Below, one piece after another: positions 49,391 to 58,821 of a stretch of DNA of 64,000 nucleotides (position 1 is the first letter of the stretch; each line of letters begins with the position of its first letter). This DNA comes from Rhizobiaceae bacterium (GTDB lineage Bacteria; Pseudomonadota; Alphaproteobacteria; Rhizobiales; Rhizobiaceae): positions 1 to 64,000 of the forward strand of contig JACVCH010000001.1 of assembly GCA_016742175.1 (NCBI GenBank). The letters are read 5' to 3'. Position numbers and translations under genes: made by a program. The notes below the pieces were generated by a model. That model was given only the letters and a program-made list of their open reading frames with translations. It was not told where the DNA came from and did no database searches.

Positions 49391-51421
49391 TTATACCAGC
49401 CCGCGCTTTGCCATCATCGCCTCCGCGGTCGGCATCCTGCCGCGGAACGCGAGATAGAGCTCTTCGGGGTCCTTCGACCCGCCGGCCGCATAGATGTGCG
49501 TCTTCAGCTTCTGCGCCATCTCGCCGTTGAACGCGTCGCCGGTTTCCTCGAAGGCCGCGAAGGCGTCGGCGTCGAGCACTTCGGACCACATGTAGGAATA
49601 GTAGCCGGCCGAATAGCCGTCGCCGGAGAACACGTGCAGGAAATGCGGCGTGCGGTGGCGCATGGCGATGGCGTCGGGCATGTCGAGCCGCTTCAGCGTC
49701 GCCGCTTCGAACGCGGCCGGGTCGGCGGGCGCGTCGGCTTCGGCGTGATAGGCCATGTCGACCAGCGCCGAGGCGGTGAACTCGACCGTCGCGAAACCCT
49801 GGCCGAAATTCTTCGCCGCCAGCATCTTGTCGAGAAAGTCCTGCGGCAGCGGCTCGCCGGTGCGGTAGTGGACCGCATGCGCCTTCATGATTTCCGGCAC
49901 GGTCAGCCAGTGCTCGTAGAGCTGCGAAGGCAGCTCGACGAAGTCACGCGAGACCGAGGTGCCGGAAACCGATGGCCACGTGATCTCGGTCAGCATGCCG
50001 TGCAGCGCGTGGCCGAACTCGTGGAAGAGCGTGCGCGCCTCGTCCATGGAAAGCAGCGCCGGCTCGCCCTTCGGCGGCCTGGCGAAATTCATCACGTTGT
50101 AGATGATCGGCGGCTGGCCGTCGCCGAGTTCGAAGCCCGATTGCAGGCTGCTCATCCAGGCGCCCGAACGCTTCGAGGGCCGGTTGAAATAGTCGGCGAG
50201 GAAAGTCGCGCGGTGCGAGCCGTCCGCGTTCTGCACCTCGAACACGCGCACGTCCGGGTGCCAGGCAGCGATGCCGGTCTTCTCCTCGAAGGTGACGCCG
50301 AAGAGCCGCGTCGCGACATCGAAGGAGGCTTCGATGATGCGGTCGAGCTGGAGATAGGGCTTCAGCTCCGCCTCGTCGAAGGCATAGCGCTCGGCGCGCA
50401 GCTTTTCGGCGTAGTGGCGCCAGTCCCAGGCGGCGAAGGGCTCGTTCGCGCCGGCTTCGCGCGCGAGGCGCTCCAGTTCGCGCTGGTCGTCGGCCGCGCG
50501 GCTGCGTGCGCGGTCCCAGACGGGCTCGAGGAGACCGAGAACGGCGTCGGGCGTCTTCGCCATCGTGTCGTCGAGCTTCAGCGCGGCGTAGCTGTCATAG
50601 CCCAGCAGCTTCGCCTTTTCGGCGCGCAGCGCCAGCGTCTTCGTCACGAGGTCCGCATTCGACTTCTCGCCACGCGAGGTGAAGCCGCGCCAGGCCTCCT
50701 CGCGCAAGTCGCGTCGCGTCGAATAGGTGGTGAAGGGCTCGTAGATCGAGCGCGACAGCGTCACCGCATAGCGCCCCTCCTGCCCGCGCGAGGCGGCCGC
50801 CTCGGCCATCGCGTCGCGGACGAAACCCGGCAGCCCCTCAAGGTCGCCTTCGTCGAGGAAGCGCACCCAGCCGGCCTCGTCGGCGAGCACGTTCTGGCCG
50901 AATTCGGCACCGAGCGAGGCCAGTTCCTCGTTGATCGCGCCGAGCCGGGTCTTCGACACCTCGTCGAGCTTGGCGCCCGATTTGACGAAGCGCTTCCAGG
51001 TCTTTTCCAGGACGCGCAGCGCCTCGGCATCGAGGTCGAGGGTTTCGCGCCGCGCGTAGAGTGCGTCGATGCGGGCGAACAGCGCCGCGTTCATGTGGAT
51101 CGCGGAGAAGTGGCGCGCCATCTTCGGCGATATCTCGCGCTCCATCGCCTGGATCTGCGGGTTGGTGTCGGCCCCGGCCTTGCACCAGAAGATCGCCGAG
51201 ACGCGACCGAGCGCTTCCCCGGCCAGTTCCAGCTTCGCCAGCACGTTCTCGACCGTCGGCGTCGCCGGATTGTTCGCGATCGCGTCGATCTCCGCTTGGT
51301 GCGCCGTCAGCGCCGCGTCGAAGACGGGGCCGAAATCGGCGTCGGAAATCTCCTCGAAGGCCGGCAGGCCGAGCGGACCCGTCCAATGTGTGAGCGGATG
51401 GCGGGCAAGATCGATGGTCAT
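49391..51421 (-). CDS. dcp: M3 family metallopeptidase (peptidyl-dipeptidase Dcp/oligopeptidase A-like)
   Basis: A 676-residue zinc peptidase that degrades short peptides. The zinc motif HEFGHALHGML lies in the typical context LFHEFGHALHG...VSGTSVSRDFVELPSQ, and the tail motif FSGDGYSAGYYSYMW is that of Dcp. No signal peptide, so cytoplasmic. ATG at 51421 has GAGG seven bases upstream; an ATG two codons earlier abuts that site. It is divergent from the MarR gene. Confidence 0.94.
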   Translation of the reverse strand: MTIDLARHPLTHWTGPLGLPAFEEISDADFGPVFDAALTAHQAEIDAIANNPATPTVENVLAKLELAGEALGRVSAIFWCKAGADTNPQIQAMEREISPKMARHFSAIHMNAALFARIDALYARRETLDLDAEALRVLEKTWKRFVKSGAKLDEVSKTRLGAINEELASLGAEFGQNVLADEAGWVRFLDEGDLEGLPGFVRDAMAEAAASRGQEGRYAVTLSRSIYEPFTTYSTRRDLREEAWRGFTSRGEKSNADLVTKTLALRAEKAKLLGYDSYAALKLDDTMAKTPDAVLGLLEPVWDRARSRAADDQRELERLAREAGANEPFAAWDWRHYAEKLRAERYAFDEAELKPYLQLDRIIEASFDVATRLFGVTFEEKTGIAAWHPDVRVFEVQNADGSHRATFLADYFNRPSKRSGAWMSSLQSGFELGDGQPPIIYNVMNFARPPKGEPALLSMDEARTLFHEFGHALHGMLTEITWPSVSGTSVSRDFVELPSQLYEHWLTVPEIMKAHAVHYRTGEPLPQDFLDKMLAAKNFGQGFATVEFTASALVDMAYHAEADAPADPAAFEAATLKRLDMPDAIAMRHRTPHFLHVFSGDGYSAGYYSYMWSEVLDADAFAAFEETGDAFNGEMAQKLKTHIYAAGGSKDPEELYLAFRGRMPTAEAMMAKRGLV

Positions 51422-51513
51422 GAACATCCTCGGGCGAAATGGCGTCCTCGATATTTAGGCCGCGCACAACCGCGCCGCAACCGCTTCCGCTTGACGCTGC
51501 GCTGCACAAATAC

Positions 51514-51547
51514 TAAGTAGGGCAGATAATAAGGTTTACTTATCATT
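51514..51547. promoter_or_regulatory. Possible MarR operator between dcp and the marR-MFS operon
   Basis: An AT-rich patch with two inverted repeats: ATAAG-gttta-CTTAT (51529-51543) inside a longer GATAATAAG...CTTATCATTAT near-palindrome, and TAAGTA (51514-51519) / TACTTA (51537-51542). It touches the MarR start codon, the usual position for autorepression. Confidence 0.55.
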
Positions 51548-52015
51548 ATGCCCCGACAGATCGACCCTGAATCCTTCGGTTTCCTGGTGACCGACATCGC
51601 GCGCATGCTGCGCGCCGAGATGGACCGCCGCATCGCCGGCTCCGGCATGGAGTTGACGCCCGGCGAGGTGCGCCTTCTCGCGCAGGCCGCGCGCGCGGGC
51701 ACAGTGCGCCAGTCCGTCCTGGCCGATCGCATCGGTGTCGAAGCCATGACGGTTTCCGCCTATGTCGACCGACTGGAGGCGCGCGGCCTGATCGAGCGCC
51801 TGCCCGACCCGTCGGACCGGCGCGCCAAGCTGATTTCGCTGACGGATGCGGCGGATGCCGTGCTCGACCAGGTCAAGGTCTTTGCGGACGAGGCGCGCGG
51901 ACAGGCCGCGCAGGCCGTCGGTCCAGCCGAGTGGGCCGTCATGCTGAAGGTGCTGAAGACCGTGCGCTGCAATCTGTCGGATGCGCGCATCGAGGCGCGG
52001 AGTTCAGCCGCATGA
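51548..52015 (+). CDS. MarR family transcriptional regulator
   Basis: A 155-residue winged-helix regulator. The recognition region SVLADRIGVEAMTVSAYVDRLEARGLIERLPDPSDRRAKLI is typical MarR. It probably represses itself and the overlapping MFS exporter gene (ATGA overlap at 52012-52015), with the AT-rich palindrome just upstream as operator. The ligand is unknown. Confidence 0.92.
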   Translation: MPRQIDPESFGFLVTDIARMLRAEMDRRIAGSGMELTPGEVRLLAQAARAGTVRQSVLADRIGVEAMTVSAYVDRLEARGLIERLPDPSDRRAKLISLTDAADAVLDQVKVFADEARGQAAQAVGPAEWAVMLKVLKTVRCNLSDARIEARSSAA

Positions 52016-53268
52016 ACATGCAGCCCGCCCAGCCCGTCGTTTCCCAACCGGTGATGAGCGAATTGCGCGTCTCGATCATCGGCGCGCTCCTCGTCGCCAT
52101 CGGCCCGATCTCGATGGCGCTGTTCACCCCCGCCATGCCCGAGATCGTGCGCGCGTTCGGCACCACCGACGCTGCCGTGAAGATGACACTGTCGCTCTAT
52201 TTCGCCGGCTTCGCCTTCGCCCAGCTCGTCTGCGGGCCGCTGTCGGACGGCTATGGCCGCAAGCCGATCACCATCGCCTTCATGGGCATCTACCTCGCCG
52301 CCACCGTCGCCGCGATCCTCGCGCCGACGATCGAACTGCTCATCGCCGCGCGTTTCGCGCAGGGCGTCGGCGCGGCGGCCGGCGTCGCCATCTCGCGCGC
52401 CATCGTGCGTGATCTCTTCACCAACGAACGCTCGGCGCGGATCATGAACCTCATCGGCATGATCCTCGGCATCGGCCCCGCCTTCTCGCCGACGCTCGGC
52501 GGCATCACGATGGAACTGTTCGGCTGGCATGCGATCTTCGGCTTCATGCTCGCCTTCGGCGTCACCATCATTCTCGTCGTCAAGTTCGCGATGACCGAAA
52601 CGGTCGTGCGCGATCCTTCGCGGGTCAAGGCGCGCGCGCTCATGCGCTCCTACAGATCGCTGTCGACCAGCGGCTACTTCATGTGGTCGAGCCTCGTCAT
52701 GGGCGGGTCGGTCGGCGCGCTCTATACGCTCGCCACCATCCTGCCCTTCGTGCTGATGGACCGCGTCGGGCTGACGCCCACCCAGTTCGGCCTCGGCATG
52801 CTGATGCAGTCGGGCGCCTTCTTCATGGGCGCCGTCGTCATGCGCCGGCTGATGGGAACGCGCAGTGCCTACCAGCTCGTCCGGCCCGGCCTTTGCTTCA
52901 TCGCCGCCGGCAGCCTTCTCCTGGCCATCGGCCTGCACCTCTTCGAGCCGAGCTTCCTTCTCGTCATGGCCCCGGTCGGCGTTTATGCGTTCGGCATCGC
53001 ATTCGTCATGCCGGCCATGTCGACGGCTTCGCTCGCGCCCTTCCCGCACATGGCGGGGGCGGCGGCATCGATGAGCGGCTTCATCCAGATGGGCGGCGGG
53101 CTTGTCGGCGGCATGATCGCGGCGCTCGTCGGCGATCCCGTCACCGGCATCTCGACGGTCATCCCGGCGATGGGCTTCTTCGCGATCCTGTCGTGGGTTC
53201 TGTGGAGCCGCTATCCCGAGCCGGCGCTGGCGCGCACCGTCATCACGCCGGCCGCGCCCGCCGAATAG
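52012..53268 (+). CDS. MFS drug exporter (Bcr/CflA-like)
   Basis: A 418-residue protein with 12 membrane helices. The MFS motif A GPLSDGYGRKPI is at about residues 76-87, and the first helix pattern PISMALFTPAMPEIVRAFG is that of the Bcr/CflA drug-proton antiporters. Cotranscribed with and probably controlled by the MarR gene. Confidence 0.92.
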   Translation: MNMQPAQPVVSQPVMSELRVSIIGALLVAIGPISMALFTPAMPEIVRAFGTTDAAVKMTLSLYFAGFAFAQLVCGPLSDGYGRKPITIAFMGIYLAATVAAILAPTIELLIAARFAQGVGAAAGVAISRAIVRDLFTNERSARIMNLIGMILGIGPAFSPTLGGITMELFGWHAIFGFMLAFGVTIILVVKFAMTETVVRDPSRVKARALMRSYRSLSTSGYFMWSSLVMGGSVGALYTLATILPFVLMDRVGLTPTQFGLGMLMQSGAFFMGAVVMRRLMGTRSAYQLVRPGLCFIAAGSLLLAIGLHLFEPSFLLVMAPVGVYAFGIAFVMPAMSTASLAPFPHMAGAAASMSGFIQMGGGLVGGMIAALVGDPVTGISTVIPAMGFFAILSWVLWSRYPEPALARTVITPAAPAE

Positions 53269-53283
53269 GGTTCGAACCGCCGG

Positions 53284-53946
53284 TCAGGCCGGCGTTTCGA
53301 CCTGGACGAGGTCTGGCCGCTCGAAATCGCCGGTCACCGGGTCCATCGCCCACAATTCGCCGGACGAGATGTCGAACCAGGCTCCGTGCAGCGTCAGCCG
53401 GCCCTTCTTCTCGAGAATGTCGACGCAGGGAAAGCTGCGCAGATTGGCGAGCGAGAAGCGGATCGAGATCCGCTCCAGCGCCGTCTGCCGCTCGACCGCC
53501 GTCATCATCTCGTTTTCGGCCACCATTTTCGCCGCCGGCGCGACCATGCTCATCCAGCGGCCGATGAAGTCGCCCGGCGAGAGCGGTTCGGCGGACGGGT
53601 CGAGCGCGGCGCGGATGCCGCCGCAGCGGCCGTGGCCGAGGACGACGATGTGCTTGACCTTCAGGCTCTGTACCGCAAATTCCAGCGCCGCCGAGGTCGC
53701 GTGCAGCTTGTCGTCGGGCTGGTAGGGTGGGATCAGATTGGCGACGTTGCGTACGACGAACAGCTCGCCCGGACTGGCGTTGAAGATCGTCTCCGGCGCC
53801 GCGCGGCTATCGCAGCAGGCGATCACCAGCGTTTCCGGCTTCTGCCCTTCCTTGGCCAGCGTTCGATAACGCTCGCTTTCGGTCGCGTAGCGGCCGCTCA
53901 TGAAATCGCGATAACCGGTGAGGAGGGTGTCGGGGAGGTGGCTCAT
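53284..53946 (-). CDS. can: Beta-class carbonic anhydrase
   Basis: A 220-residue zinc enzyme converting CO2 and bicarbonate. Zinc ligands and dyad: ACCDSRAAPE (Cys, Asp/Arg) and VVLGHGRCGGI (His, Cys). ATG at 53946 lies 35 bases after the DUF429 stop; longer frame rejected because it overlaps that gene. Last gene of the M20-pdxY-DUF429 cluster. Confidence 0.95.
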   Translation of the reverse strand: MSHLPDTLLTGYRDFMSGRYATESERYRTLAKEGQKPETLVIACCDSRAAPETIFNASPGELFVVRNVANLIPPYQPDDKLHATSAALEFAVQSLKVKHIVVLGHGRCGGIRAALDPSAEPLSPGDFIGRWMSMVAPAAKMVAENEMMTAVERQTALERISIRFSLANLRSFPCVDILEKKGRLTLHGAWFDISSGELWAMDPVTGDFERPDLVQVETPA

Positions 53947-53981
53947 GCGGTCGGCATAAACCGAAAATTCCGTCGGGGCAA

Positions 53982-54758
53982 TCACGTCCAGATTGCGATC
54001 GGAATGCCGTAGCCATCCTGAAGCGGCGGGTTGGGGAAAGGCTGCGCCTCACCTCGGGCGCGCCGCCCGGCCACCAGCAGCATGGCGCAGGCGTCGAGGA
54101 AGTCGTCCGCGCCGGCGCCGACAGGGCAGCGTTCCCGAAGGAACGCCGCGTCGAGCCCGCATGCGGCAAGAAGCGCGCGCCGCTCCTCCATGCCGGTGGG
54201 ATTGACCTGGCCCTTGATTTTCTTCGGCAAGCGCATCGCCCGCTCACAATTCAGCCGCCAGAACGCCGCCTCGGGGTGGGACTCGATGACGCGCGTGCGC
54301 AGTTCAGGGCGTGCGCGCAGGAGCGCGTCGATCTCCCGGATTTTAGGGAACAGCGCGAAGGCTTGGATCGAAACGCCGCGCGGCGGCTCCGAGGTTCGGC
54401 GCGCGGCGTCGCTCGCTTTGCGATGATCCTCGTACCATTTCTCCAGCGTGGTGAACGGGTCGGTCGCGGCATAAACCGCCGCCCTCGACGGAATCGCAAA
54501 GACGCTCGATTGCCGTTCGCCCAGATGCTTGCGTGCCAGCGCCTCCGGCCCGCGCCCGGCACGGCCGATCCGATCGGGAAGGCCGATTGGCATGTCGACG
54601 GCAATGATCGCGTCTAGGGGATAGGAAGCGATCAGCGTCTCGAAGGTTGCGTGGATGCGGCAGGTGGTTCTGCCATCGCCGGATCGTGAAACGGCGATCC
54701 AACCGCCCTTGCAGCCGTCGACGCCGACGACCGCCCGGTTAGCCAACTGACCGAACAT
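53982..54758 (-). CDS. DUF429 family protein (RNase H-like fold)
   Basis: A 258-residue protein: N-terminal VVGVDGCKGGWIAV, DMPIGLPD (acidic site), a RPELRTRVIESHPEAAFW segment and the C-terminal GADDFLDACAMLLVA, all typical of DUF429, whose fold resembles RNase H-like nucleases. Function unknown. Its start overlaps the pdxY end by 20 bases, which points to tight coupling. Confidence 0.9.
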   Translation of the reverse strand: MFGQLANRAVVGVDGCKGGWIAVSRSGDGRTTCRIHATFETLIASYPLDAIIAVDMPIGLPDRIGRAGRGPEALARKHLGERQSSVFAIPSRAAVYAATDPFTTLEKWYEDHRKASDAARRTSEPPRGVSIQAFALFPKIREIDALLRARPELRTRVIESHPEAAFWRLNCERAMRLPKKIKGQVNPTGMEERRALLAACGLDAAFLRERCPVGAGADDFLDACAMLLVAGRRARGEAQPFPNPPLQDGYGIPIAIWT

Positions 54759-55578
54759 CGATACCAGCTTTCGGCGCGGTCAGGCTCGCCGCGTCCGTCT
54801 CCAGCATCAGTTCGTCCACGCCCCGCTCGGCTGCCCGCGACAGGATGTCGAAGACGGCAGCGGTGACATGCCGCACGGCTTCGGCCGCAGCTTTGCCGTC
54901 CAGACGTTGCGCCAGAAGCATCGCCGCCGTCAGATCGCCGAGCCCGTTCGGCGGTTTCGCGACGACGCCGTGACTGGCAAGACTCGCCGTCTCGGCTTCC
55001 ACCCAGAGATTGCCGATGCGCCTGTCGCCCGCCGGCGCGGAGGTGACGAGCATGGCGCGCGGCGGCAGGCTGCGCGCCATGGCAGCGATGTCCTCCAGCG
55101 TCTCGCCCGCCCTGCCCGCCAGCCAGTCGAGTTCGGCCCGGTTCGGGGTCGCGATATCGGCGAGCAGCAGGAGACGGTCGCGGATCGCCTCGGCCGTCGC
55201 CTGTGGCACATAGAGCCCGCCGCGGTCGCCGATGACCGGATCGCAGACATAGAGCGCGCCGGGGTTCTTCGCCTTCACGGCGGCGATCAGCCGCGCGATC
55301 GGCGCGGCCTGCTCCGCGCCGCCGAGATAGCCGGTGAGCACGCCGCCGACCTCGCCCAGCCACGACGCGCCTTCGAGGTCCGCCAGCATCGCCGCGAAGG
55401 CGTCGGCGGGCGGAACGATGCGCGTCGCGGGTCCATGGCCGGGGTGCCAGGGCAGCGTCACGGTCGGCACGGCCCAGACGGGGAAACCGAGCGTTTCGAG
55501 CGCGAAGACCGCGGCGCGATTGCCGACCGTGCCGCGTACGACGTGGCTCGAAATGACGAGGATCGCCGGCTTCGTCAT
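54739..55578 (-). CDS. pdxY: Pyridoxal kinase PdxY
   Basis: A 279-residue PfkB-fold kinase that phosphorylates pyridoxal in the B6 salvage pathway. ILVISSHVVRGTVGNRAAVF at the N-terminus, CDPVIGDRGGLYV, and the C-terminal anion hole and base GLGDLTAAMLLA are typical. ATG overlaps the upstream small gene (ATGA). Confidence 0.94.
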   Translation of the reverse strand: MTKPAILVISSHVVRGTVGNRAAVFALETLGFPVWAVPTVTLPWHPGHGPATRIVPPADAFAAMLADLEGASWLGEVGGVLTGYLGGAEQAAPIARLIAAVKAKNPGALYVCDPVIGDRGGLYVPQATAEAIRDRLLLLADIATPNRAELDWLAGRAGETLEDIAAMARSLPPRAMLVTSAPAGDRRIGNLWVEAETASLASHGVVAKPPNGLGDLTAAMLLAQRLDGKAAAEAVRHVTAAVFDILSRAAERGVDELMLETDAASLTAPKAGIDVRSVG

Positions 55579-55793
55579 AGGGTGCGGATGAAGTCGATCA
55601 GCCACCAGACGAGCACGGCGGCGAGAATGATGCTGAGGACGCGGCCGATGCGCGTGCCCCAGACCTCGACCCAGTCGTCCGGATCGGCGTCGGCGCCCGT
55701 CAGGTGACGGCGTACGCGCGTCGCCATCGTCGCCTCGCTCTCCTGCCCGACGCGGCGGATGATGCGCTTCGATTCCTCTTCGTCGCGGCTCAT
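55575..55793 (-). CDS. Small single-helix membrane protein (72 residues)
   Basis: A charged N-terminal half (EEESKRIIRRVGQESEAT) and one hydrophobic helix near the C-terminus (VLSIILAAVLVWWLIDFI). It overlaps both neighbours by four bases (M20 hydrolase and pdxY), strong evidence that it is a real translated gene. Family not recognised. Confidence 0.75.
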   Translation of the reverse strand: MSRDEEESKRIIRRVGQESEATMATRVRRHLTGADADPDDWVEVWGTRIGRVLSIILAAVLVWWLIDFIRTL

Positions 55794-56953
55794 CCGGCGA
55801 GCTTCCGTTCGACCAGCCGGACCCAGTAGGAGACGCCGGCGGGGATCGCCTCGTCCTCGAAATCATAGGCGGGGTGGTGCAGGTCCGCCGACTTACCGTT
55901 GCCGAGGAACACCAGCGTTCCCGGCCGCAATTCCAGCATGCGCGAGAAATCCTCGCCCGCCATCACCGGCGCCACGTCACCGTCGACCTGCGCCTCGCCG
56001 ACGACCTCGCGCGCGACGTCGGTCGAGAACGCGGCCTCGTCGGGGTCGTTGTGCGTCACCGAGATCGTCTGGTTGTAGTCGACCTCGACGCTTGCACCGG
56101 CCGCCTCGCCGATCTTGGTCGCGATGTGGATGATCCTGTCCTCGGTCGCCTTCGCCACCTCCATGGAGAGGGCGCGCACGCTGCCCCACAATTCGATCAC
56201 TTCGGGAATGATGTTGTAGGCCGTGCCGGCATCGAACTTCGTCACCGTCACCACGGCCGACGTCACCGGATCGGTGTTGCGCGCGACGATCGTCTGCAGC
56301 GCGGTGACGATCTGCGCGCCGGTGACGATCGGGTCGATCGTTGTGTGCGGGCGCGCCGCATGGCCGCCGCGGCCGGTGACGCGGATGGTGAACTTGGCCG
56401 AAGCGGCCATGATGGAGCCTGGACGCAGCGCGATGTGGCCGGTCGCCAGCCCCGGCATGTTGTGCATGCCGTAGACATGGCCGATGCCGAAACGGTCGAA
56501 GAGCCCGTCGTCGATCATCGCCCTGGCGCCGCCGCCGATCTCCTCGGCCGGCTGGAAGACGAGCACCGCCGATCCCCTGAAATTGCGCGTCTCGGCGAGG
56601 TATTTTGCGGCGCCGAGCAGCATCGCCGTGTGGCCGTCATGGCCGCAGGCGTGCATCGCGCCGTCGATCGTCGAGGCATGCGGCTGCGACGTCGCCTCGA
56701 CGATCGGCAGCGCGTCCATGTCGGCGCGCAGCGCGATGGCCGGCCCGTCGCCGAGGCGGCCGCGGATCACGCCGACGATTCCCGTCTCGCCGAAGCCGCG
56801 ATGGATCTCGTTGACGCCGAACTCCTCCAGCTTGCGCGCGACGAATTCCGCCGTCTGGTGAACCTCGAAGCCGATCTCGGGATGTTGGTGGATGTGCCTG
56901 CGCCAGCCGACGATCTCATCATGCAATTCGCTCGCGCGGTTCAGGATCGGCAT
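55790..56953 (-). CDS. M20 family amidohydrolase (hippurate/N-acyl amino acid hydrolase-like)
   Basis: A 387-residue two-zinc enzyme. Metal-site motifs ALRADMDALPI, HACGHDGHTAML and QPAEE are complete; dimerisation domain in the middle (about residues 180-300). Members hydrolyse N-acyl amino acids, hippurate or IAA conjugates; the substrate is not known. First gene of the cluster M20-small protein-pdxY-DUF429-can. Confidence 0.93.
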   Translation of the reverse strand: MPILNRASELHDEIVGWRRHIHQHPEIGFEVHQTAEFVARKLEEFGVNEIHRGFGETGIVGVIRGRLGDGPAIALRADMDALPIVEATSQPHASTIDGAMHACGHDGHTAMLLGAAKYLAETRNFRGSAVLVFQPAEEIGGGARAMIDDGLFDRFGIGHVYGMHNMPGLATGHIALRPGSIMAASAKFTIRVTGRGGHAARPHTTIDPIVTGAQIVTALQTIVARNTDPVTSAVVTVTKFDAGTAYNIIPEVIELWGSVRALSMEVAKATEDRIIHIATKIGEAAGASVEVDYNQTISVTHNDPDEAAFSTDVAREVVGEAQVDGDVAPVMAGEDFSRMLELRPGTLVFLGNGKSADLHHPAYDFEDEAIPAGVSYWVRLVERKLAG

Positions 56954-57070
56954 CGTGGTCTCCAGTTCGCTCGAGCGAGACTAGCCAGCGGCTTGCGCCA
57001 TGGGAACCGAAAATGTTGCCCCGCGCGCGCACGCTGACTACGGTGCGGCCGGCAGCAGGGAGACGCGCGC

Positions 57071-57670
57071 ATGGCCGAGGAAGCACTGATCGTCATCGAC
57101 GTGCAGAACGATTTCTGCCCCGGCGGGGCGCTCGCCGTCGAGGACGGCGACGCCATCGTGCCGATCGTCAACCGGATGATCCAGTCTGCGCCGCACGTGA
57201 TCCTGACGCAGGACTGGCACCCCGCCGGCCATTCCAGCTTCGCCTCGCGGCACGAAGGCAAGTCGCCGTTCGAGACGATCGAGATGGAATACGGCATGCA
57301 GACGCTCTGGCCGGACCATTGCGTGCAGGGCACGAAGGGTGCGGCCTTCCACGCCGATCTCGACTGGACGCGGGCCGAGTTGGTCGTCCGCAAGGGGTTC
57401 CGCCCCGCCATCGATTCCTACTCCGCCTTCTTCGAGAACGACCGCACGACACCGACCGGGCTTGGCGGCTATCTCAAGGAGCGCGGCATCCGCAGTTTGA
57501 AGCTCGTCGGCCTTGCGACCGATTACTGCGTCGCCTATTCGGCGCTCGACGCGGCCAGGCTCGGCTTTTCCGTCACGGTCGCGCTGGAGGCCTGCCGCGC
57601 CATCGACCTTGGCGGATCGCTCGCTGCCATGACGGACGAAATGAAGAAGGCAGGCGTGGTGCTCGCATGA
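57071..57670 (+). CDS. pncA: Nicotinamidase (bifunctional nicotinamidase/pyrazinamidase)
   Basis: A 199-residue cysteine hydrolase converting nicotinamide to nicotinate for NAD salvage. Catalytic Asp in IVIDVQNDF, metal ligands in DWHPAGHSSF, and the catalytic Cys in GLATDYCVAYSA. ATG at 57071; its stop overlaps the next start (ATGA). Confidence 0.96.
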   Translation: MAEEALIVIDVQNDFCPGGALAVEDGDAIVPIVNRMIQSAPHVILTQDWHPAGHSSFASRHEGKSPFETIEMEYGMQTLWPDHCVQGTKGAAFHADLDWTRAELVVRKGFRPAIDSYSAFFENDRTTPTGLGGYLKERGIRSLKLVGLATDYCVAYSALDAARLGFSVTVALEACRAIDLGGSLAAMTDEMKKAGVVLA

Positions 57671-58245
57671 GGACGGTTGCCGCGCTCCTGCTTTCCATGG
57701 TCGGCGTCGGCCACGCCGAGATCGTCTCCGAATATACCGACTTCGACGCCGACAGCGACTGCAGCGTCCATCGCGCGGCCGAGGAGGGCGACGGCGACTG
57801 GGCCGACCTCGCCTGCGCCGGCTATCGCGGTTATCCGGTCCTGCTGAGCTACACCGATCTGCGCGAGACGATCTTCTACGGCTTGCCGCCCGAGGGCGAG
57901 ATGCCGCGCCAGCCGGGTTTCCACCCCTTCAACCATGCCGGCCCGCGCATCGAATGGCGCATCGACCGGCAGGAGCGCGGCGAGACGCCCTTCGCGGCAA
58001 TCCATCGCTGGTTCGTGGCGGCGGACGGCGAGGGCGCGGCCGACGTCGAGATCCTCGTCGTCAGCAAGGTCTCCGGCCTCGAGGATCGCGAAGGGTGTTT
58101 CGTCGGCTATGTGATGGCGTCGGGCAATCCAAATGCCAACGCTGCCGCGCGCGAGATCGCCGACGAAAAGGCACGCGGTTTCGCCTGCAGCACCGATGCG
58201 CCCGAATTTTCGGACCCGTCGATCCGCGACTTCGTCAGCCAATGA
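57667..58245 (+). CDS. Secreted protein of unknown function, coupled to pncA
   Basis: A 192-residue protein with a signal peptide (about residues 1-18, SMVGVGHAE). It has four conserved-looking cysteines (about residues 31, 50, 145 and 175). I do not recognise the family. The ATG overlaps the pncA stop codon, so translation is coupled. Followed by a terminator. Confidence 0.75.
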   Translation: MRTVAALLLSMVGVGHAEIVSEYTDFDADSDCSVHRAAEEGDGDWADLACAGYRGYPVLLSYTDLRETIFYGLPPEGEMPRQPGFHPFNHAGPRIEWRIDRQERGETPFAAIHRWFVAADGEGAADVEILVVSKVSGLEDREGCFVGYVMASGNPNANAAAREIADEKARGFACSTDAPEFSDPSIRDFVSQ

Positions 58246-58266
58246 AAAAGGGCGCCGAAGCGCCCT
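58244..58266. terminator. Bidirectional terminator between the pncA operon and ppa
   Basis: Hairpin AGGGCGC-cgaa-GCGCCCT. On the minus strand a run of five T residues follows, giving ppa a good terminator; on the plus strand only a short T-run follows, so it may be weaker for pncA and its partner. It overlaps the stop codon of the secreted-protein gene. Confidence 0.75.
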
Positions 58267-58287
58267 CGTTTCGCCCGTGCGGCCCGG

Positions 58288-58821
58288 TCAGGCCTTGGTC
58301 TTCGCGCGCTCGACCGCCTCGAGGATCATCGTGCGCGCCGTCTCGGCGCCCTGCCATCCGCCGATCTTCACCCACTTGCCGGGCTCCAGATCCTTGTAGT
58401 GCTCGAAGAAGTGCTCGATCTGCTTCAGCGTGATTTCCGGCAGGTCGGTGTAGTCGTGGACGTTCTCGTAGCGGCGCGTGACATGCGGCGACGGCACGGC
58501 GATGATCTTCTCGTCCTTGCCGCCGTCGTCCTCCATGATCAGGACGCCGATCGGGCGCACGTTGATGACGCAGCCGGGAACCAGTTCGCGCGTGTTGCAG
58601 ATCAGCACGTCGATCGGGTCGCCGTCCTCCGACAAAGTGTGCGGCACGAAGCCGTAATTGCCGGGGTAGCGCATCGGCGTGTAGAGGAAGCGATCGACCA
58701 CCAGCACGCCGGCCTCCTTGTCCATCTCGTACTTGATCGGCTGGCCGCCGGCCGGCACTTCGATGAGGACGTTGACGTCGTGGGGCGGGTTGTCGCCGAT
58801 GGAAATGGCGTCGAGACGCAT
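58288..58821 (-). CDS. ppa: Inorganic pyrophosphatase
   Basis: A 177-residue soluble family I pyrophosphatase, hydrolysing PPi from biosynthetic reactions. Signature DGDPIDVLI with the metal-binding aspartates, [12 protein letters not shown] and NYGFVPHTL are present. ATG at 58821 gives the usual MRLDAISIG start. Confidence 0.97.
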   Translation of the reverse strand: MRLDAISIGDNPPHDVNVLIEVPAGGQPIKYEMDKEAGVLVVDRFLYTPMRYPGNYGFVPHTLSEDGDPIDVLICNTRELVPGCVINVRPIGVLIMEDDGGKDEKIIAVPSPHVTRRYENVHDYTDLPEITLKQIEHFFEHYKDLEPGKWVKIGGWQGAETARTMILEAVERAKTKA

